Shown here: positions 60,305 to 64,000 of the stretch, one piece after another
How the letters are laid out: each line of letters begins with the position of its first letter
Numbering within the stretch: position 1 is the stretch's first letter
Assembly: GCF_019599275.1 (NCBI RefSeq)
Contig: NZ_JAHZTD010000001.1
Span: 1,488,001 to 1,552,000 of the forward strand
Direction of reading: 5' to 3'
DNA: 64,000 nucleotides
Source of the DNA: Hymenobacter sp. HSC-4F20
GTDB taxonomy: Bacteria; Bacteroidota; Bacteroidia; Cytophagales; Hymenobacteraceae
Notes under the pieces: model-generated
Told to the model about the DNA's origin: nothing
The model's input: the letters and a program-made list of their open reading frames with translations, nothing else
The model's database searches: none
Translations under genes and position numbers: made by a program

Positions 60305-63256
60305 TTGAAAAAAGAACTTTTACTTCTTCTTTCTCTTTGGTTCGCTGTCTTTTCTGTTAAGGGCCAAACGGGCAGTTGGAATCCGGCGGGCGCCACGTTC
60401 TCTTATCCTCGCACTTTACTTACAGCCGCCGCTCTCCCATCGGGGCGCGACTTTCTAGCTCAACCGGCCAACTTGGGCCTTTATAGCGGCGTCTATACTA
60501 GTATTTTGGCAGGCCCAGCCAGCGAAAATACCTCAAGTGATGGGCGGCGGGCACGGGCCACGTTTGCCAAAAACGCTGCCTTTGTGCTAGTAATGGACCG
60601 CAAGCCGGCCGGCGCCTCCCTGAGTAGCCTGTCGCCGCAGGAACGTAGTACTTACCAGCAGCAAGTGGTACAAGTGCTGGAAAGCCTTAATCCGGCGGTG
60701 GAGGCATTTACTAGCTTTTCGGGCGCCACCTACACCGAATGGCAATGGCGTTCTAAAGAGGTAATTGACTACATGATTGCCTACGATTTGCTACGGGGTG
60801 CGGGAGTGCCAGAAATTGCGCTAGCCGCTAGTAAAACCCGGCTCCAGCAGTTCGCCGGCAATCTGTACCGCGAGTCGAACCGTCCGTTTCTGGGCGTGTA
60901 TTTCTATCGCCAGGTCAAGAATAACCACACTCTGATGACAGCCGCCGCCCTGGGCATGGCGGCCGTGGTGCTCAACGATGTTACCAGTACCGACCTCAAT
61001 CAGCAGCCGGTTAACTGGATCAACGCCGGGCTGTACCACATCGATAATGTGCTTTGGGAAGACGCTCAGCGGCAGTCGGACCCGACTGCGGTGGCCGGTT
61101 ACGCCGAAGGCCCATACTACTTTAAGTATGCGTTTCTCAACTGCCTGCCGTTTTTTCGGGCCTTGGGCAACTTTGCGCCGGACGCTAGCTTTTCCTGCTC
61201 CTACAACGGCACTACCCGCAGCATTCGTAACCCTTTCTATGACCCGCGCTACGACCGGCTCTACGACTGGATAACGGCCATTATGATGCCCGACGGCCGT
61301 TTTCCGGCCCTCGAAGATTCGTACGTAGACATGGGTATGCCGGAGCTGGCCCTTACGGGCAAAAGCCAGTACGTGGTGCCGCTACACGTGCAGCGCTTAG
61401 CGCCGGGCCAGTTGAACTCGCTTACGGCTCAGCTGCGCGATGTAACCGTTGACATGCGGGCCGCTTACCTTGCCGCCCAGCTAACGCCTACCCCCCGGTC
61501 TCGCCCAAAGCTTACCCACTTGGCCCACAGCGGCAACCTTATCCTGCAATCCGGTCCTGATTCAACCGCTACCTACCTGCACCTTTACGGTAAGGGCGGA
61601 GCGGCACAAACCAACTCGGGTGGCCATAACCAAGCCGATGCCACCAGCTTTATTCTGCACGCCTACGGGCAACTGCTGGCCCTGGATGCCGGTTACCTCA
61701 GCTACAACCGCCGGGGCGAGGTAGGGCAAGCGGCTAACCATAATATGGTGCTGGTTGACGGAGCTGGGCCGGCAATTGGTAACGCAGGAGCTGCGAACGA
61801 AGCGGCGGCTTCCTTACCTCGCGCCTTCGAGGCAGCCGGGCTGGCCTTTGGCGAAGCCCGCACTACCTACCAGAATGCTACCGTTACTCGCAAGGCGCTG
61901 TTCGTGCGGGGCCGCTACTACCTGCTGGCCGACTTCGTGCAATCTGCGGGGCCCCGGCGCTACACCTGGCAGCTGCACGGCTACGGCTTGGCTGGGGGTA
62001 CTTCTCAAACGGGACTGTTTCACGGGGCCCTGCTCCAGCACGAAGGAACCTGGGAGAAAAACGGAGCCCGATTGACCACGCACGTAGCCACTCCCGGCGC
62101 GGGTGCCACCTACAGCACAACCACCAGTGCGCACGAGCTGACCTATAACACCACTGAAAACCACACCACCCTCCGGGTAGAACAAGCCGGGGCCGCCCAG
62201 ACACAGTTTCTGGCCGCGCTCTACCCCTCGGAACTGGCCGCTACCCCTGCCCAGATAACCACCACCAGCACGGCTACTACCGCTGCCCTGGCCGCCACCG
62301 CCGATGGCTACCAGGATGCTGCATTCACCCAAACGGATACCGTACTGACTTCCAGCCCCAGCCTGCGGCGCGGGCTCAGCTCCGATGCTCTGCTGACTTT
62401 TTTATCGGTAAATGACGTGGATGTGCCCGTGCAGGCCTTTCTGGACCAGGGCACGCAGCTTCGCTACGGCACGGAGCTGGTGCTGGCGTCGTCGCGCCGG
62501 GCCACTATCAGCTGGCAGCGGGTGGGCGCCACGGGGTTTGCCGGCTACGTGAGCCGGGCTACTACGCTCACCCTGCCCGTGTCCTCGGCCGCCGTCACGG
62601 TGACGGGTCCGGGCGTGGCCCACACCACCTTCGATGCGGCTACCGGCCAGCTGCGCATTGAGCTGACCCAGGCGTCGGCGTTTGAGGTGCAGGTAGCTAA
62701 CCGGCCGCTGCCGGTGGTGCTGACGGATTTTTCCGCCCAGCGTGCTACCCCTTCTTCCGTAGCCCTTGCCTGGCACACTGCTACGGAGCTGCAGAACCGC
62801 GGCTTTTCAGTGCAGCGTAGCCTCGACGGCGGCCGCACCTTCCAAGATATCGGGTTTGTGTCGGGCCGGGGCACCAGCGCCCAGGCTACTACCTACCACT
62901 TCACCGATGCTGCTGCCGCTACCGGCCAAAGCTACTACCGCCTGCAGCAGCAGGACTTAGATGGCTCGGTGCAGTACTCCGCTGTGGTGCAGGTAGCCGC
63001 CGCAGCTACGGCCGTCATGCTAACGGCCGCCCCCGTGCCGGCCCGCGACTTTCTGACGGTTTCCTACCCCGATCCACAGCAGCGCATCGACTTGCAGGTG
63101 CTGGACCGCAACGGGCGGGTAGTGTTGCGGGAACAGTTTCAGCAGCAAACCCAGCTCAATGTGCAGAATTTAGTGCCGGGTCTGTATTATCTCCGGGCCC
63201 TGAATTCAACCGGCCAGATGGTAGCCACCCCGGTCAAAGTGTTGATTGAAAGGTAG
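60305..63256 (+). CDS. secreted heparinase II/III-like protein with T9SS sorting domain
   Basis: A 983-residue protein read from a TTG at 60305; the signal peptide follows at once (KKELLLLLSLWFAVFSVKGQ). Residues 30-350 form a helical alginate-lyase/heparinase toroid (NNHTLMTAAALGMAAVVLND, RQVKNNH), and about 400-700 a heparinase II/III beta-sandwich (YLHLYGKGGAAQTNSGGHNQ, ADATSFILHAYGQLLALDAG, NHNMVLVDG). The last 90 residues are a type IX sorting domain (VPARDFLTVSYPDPQQRIDL, DRNGRVVLREQFQ, GLYYLRALNS). It should be exported and cut acidic polysaccharides by elimination. Substrate unknown. Confidence 0.82.
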   Translation: MKKELLLLLSLWFAVFSVKGQTGSWNPAGATFSYPRTLLTAAALPSGRDFLAQPANLGLYSGVYTSILAGPASENTSSDGRRARATFAKNAAFVLVMDRKPAGASLSSLSPQERSTYQQQVVQVLESLNPAVEAFTSFSGATYTEWQWRSKEVIDYMIAYDLLRGAGVPEIALAASKTRLQQFAGNLYRESNRPFLGVYFYRQVKNNHTLMTAAALGMAAVVLNDVTSTDLNQQPVNWINAGLYHIDNVLWEDAQRQSDPTAVAGYAEGPYYFKYAFLNCLPFFRALGNFAPDASFSCSYNGTTRSIRNPFYDPRYDRLYDWITAIMMPDGRFPALEDSYVDMGMPELALTGKSQYVVPLHVQRLAPGQLNSLTAQLRDVTVDMRAAYLAAQLTPTPRSRPKLTHLAHSGNLILQSGPDSTATYLHLYGKGGAAQTNSGGHNQADATSFILHAYGQLLALDAGYLSYNRRGEVGQAANHNMVLVDGAGPAIGNAGAANEAAASLPRAFEAAGLAFGEARTTYQNATVTRKALFVRGRYYLLADFVQSAGPRRYTWQLHGYGLAGGTSQTGLFHGALLQHEGTWEKNGARLTTHVATPGAGATYSTTTSAHELTYNTTENHTTLRVEQAGAAQTQFLAALYPSELAATPAQITTTSTATTAALAATADGYQDAAFTQTDTVLTSSPSLRRGLSSDALLTFLSVNDVDVPVQAFLDQGTQLRYGTELVLASSRRATISWQRVGATGFAGYVSRATTLTLPVSSAAVTVTGPGVAHTTFDAATGQLRIELTQASAFEVQVANRPLPVVLTDFSAQRATPSSVALAWHTATELQNRGFSVQRSLDGGRTFQDIGFVSGRGTSAQATTYHFTDAAAATGQSYYRLQQQDLDGSVQYSAVVQVAAAATAVMLTAAPVPARDFLTVSYPDPQQRIDLQVLDRNGRVVLREQFQQQTQLNVQNLVPGLYYLRALNSTGQMVATPVKVLIER

Positions 63257-63277
63257 GGTTGACGTTTATACTACGCC

Positions 63278-63325
63278 AAAGCCAAAAAAGCCCGAACGCT
63301 CTAGCGTTCGGGCTTTTTTGGCTTT
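63278..63325. terminator. bidirectional terminator
   Basis: Perfect 23-bp arms (63278-63300 and 63303-63325) with the GC core CCCGAACGCT and A/T tracts on both sides, between the convergent heparinase-like gene and ffh. Confidence 0.92.
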
Positions 63326-63350
63326 TAAAGGCTACGTAGCTTTTAGTCGC

Positions 63351-64000
63351 TTAGCGCAGGGGACCTTTCATGCCCATCATGCGGGCCATTTGCTGCATAC
63401 CACCTTTGGTCTGGCTCATCTTGTTCATGGTGCGCATCACTTTGCGCATGTCCTCGAACTGCTTCATCAGGTTGTTTACCTGCTGGATGTCGGTGCCGGA
63501 CCCTTTGGCCAGGCGGCGGCGGCGCGAGCCGTTTAGCAGCTCGGGCTGGGCCCGCTCCTGCGGGGTCATGCTCTTGATGATGGCCTCAATCGGCTTGAAG
63601 GCATCATCGTCGATTTCCACGTCCTTCAGGGCCTTGCCCATGCCGGGAATCATGCCTACCAGATCCTTCAGGTTGCCCATCTTCTTGATCTGCTCCAGCT
63701 GGGAGAGGAAGTCGTCGAAGTTGAACTGGTTTTTGCGGATCTTCTGGTTGATGCGCTTGGCCTCTTCCTCGTCGAACTGTTGCTGGGCGCGCTCTACCAG
63801 CGAAATCACGTCGCCCATGCCCAGAATACGCTGGGCCATCCGGTCGGGGTAGAACAGATCGAGGGCTTCCATCTTCTCACCCGTCGAGATGAACTTGATG
63901 GGCTTCTCCACCACGGCCCGGATGGAGAGGGCCGCACCACCGCGCGAGTCACCGTCGAGCTTGGTGAGTACTACCCCGTCAAAGTTCAGGCGGTCGTTGA
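63351..64000 (-). CDS. ffh: signal recognition particle protein Ffh, C-terminal part (partial)
   Basis: The frame runs leftward from the window edge to 63351, about 216 residues. Near the edge the GTPase motif G4/G5 reads TKLDGDSRGGAALS, then KPIKFISTGEKMEALDLFYP and RMAQRILGMGDVISLVE. The M domain follows (FDDFLSQLEQIKKMGNLKDL, VGMIPGM, PQERAQPELLNGSRRRRLAK, MRTMNKMSQTKGGMQQMARM), whose methionine-rich helices bind signal peptides and SRP RNA. It targets membrane proteins to the translocon. The N-terminal part lies outside the window. Confidence 0.96.
   Translation of the reverse strand, partial: NDRLNFDGVVLTKLDGDSRGGAALSIRAVVEKPIKFISTGEKMEALDLFYPDRMAQRILGMGDVISLVERAQQQFDEEEAKRINQKIRKNQFNFDDFLSQLEQIKKMGNLKDLVGMIPGMGKALKDVEIDDDAFKPIEAIIKSMTPQERAQPELLNGSRRRRLAKGSGTDIQQVNNLMKQFEDMRKVMRTMNKMSQTKGGMQQMARMMGMKGPLR

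Overview
The window is a piece of a high-GC Bacteroidota chromosome, most like Hymenobacter or a close Cytophagales relative. The support is: several promoters of the Bacteroidota type (TTG or TTTG, 19-21 bases, then TAnnTTTG), secreted proteins with type IX secretion C-terminal sorting domains, and GC-rich housekeeping genes (hisS, hutH, an E1-beta subunit, ybaB/ebfC, ffh). Host DNA occupies about 1-15,738 and 59,316-64,000.

Left host arm: a carboxypeptidase-regulatory-like secreted protein, a DUF2459 protein, a STAS-like protein, hisS, hutH, a CHU_C/gliding-type secreted protein, ybaB, a family 2 glycosyltransferase, a PspC-like protein, an OmpA/TPR lipoprotein, a DUF2019 protein, the pyruvate dehydrogenase E1-beta gene, a DinB protein, a thioesterase, a methyltransferase, a 58-residue DUF2256 protein and a coiled-coil protein. 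Right host arm: a guanine-deaminase-like gene, a very large heparinase II/III-like secreted protein, and the C-terminal part of ffh.

Between them lies a complete-looking siphovirus-type prophage of about 43.5 kb. It is bounded by a perfect 32-bp direct repeat (15,739-15,770 and 59,284-59,315). Inside each repeat are copies of a GTGGTACAGA motif, which look like integrase arm sites. The integrase lies next to attL. Most phage genes read leftward: iteron-type plasmid initiator (Rep_3), family-A-polymerase-like protein, terminases, portal, prohead protease, HK97 capsid, connectors, tail tube, tail chaperones with a visible -1 frameshift site, tape measure, hub and fibres, then small membrane proteins, a putative unimolecular spanin and a GH108 muramidase. 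HigBA closes the left end. An antirepressor (ANT domain) and small early genes read rightward at 55.5-57.7 kb.

Accessory genes interrupt this plan and are often AT-rich or on the opposite strand: an unknown 345-residue protein behind the integrase, a DUF2971 protein between portal and protease, a membrane protein, two secreted proteins, a rightward pair made of an unknown protein and a stand-alone caspase-like (CHAT-type) protease, and a small secreted HExxHxxGxxH protein near attR. The protease pair is my best candidate for an undescribed system. The combination of an integrase, an iteron plasmid replicon and a minimal family-A polymerase-like protein on one phage genome is the second. Repeated short motifs (A[CG]TATTTA before late genes, a 20-bp promoter/operator repeat at 55.2 and 55.4 kb, and repeats at 48.5 kb) suggest element-specific regulation. 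All functional calls are by eye, without searches.
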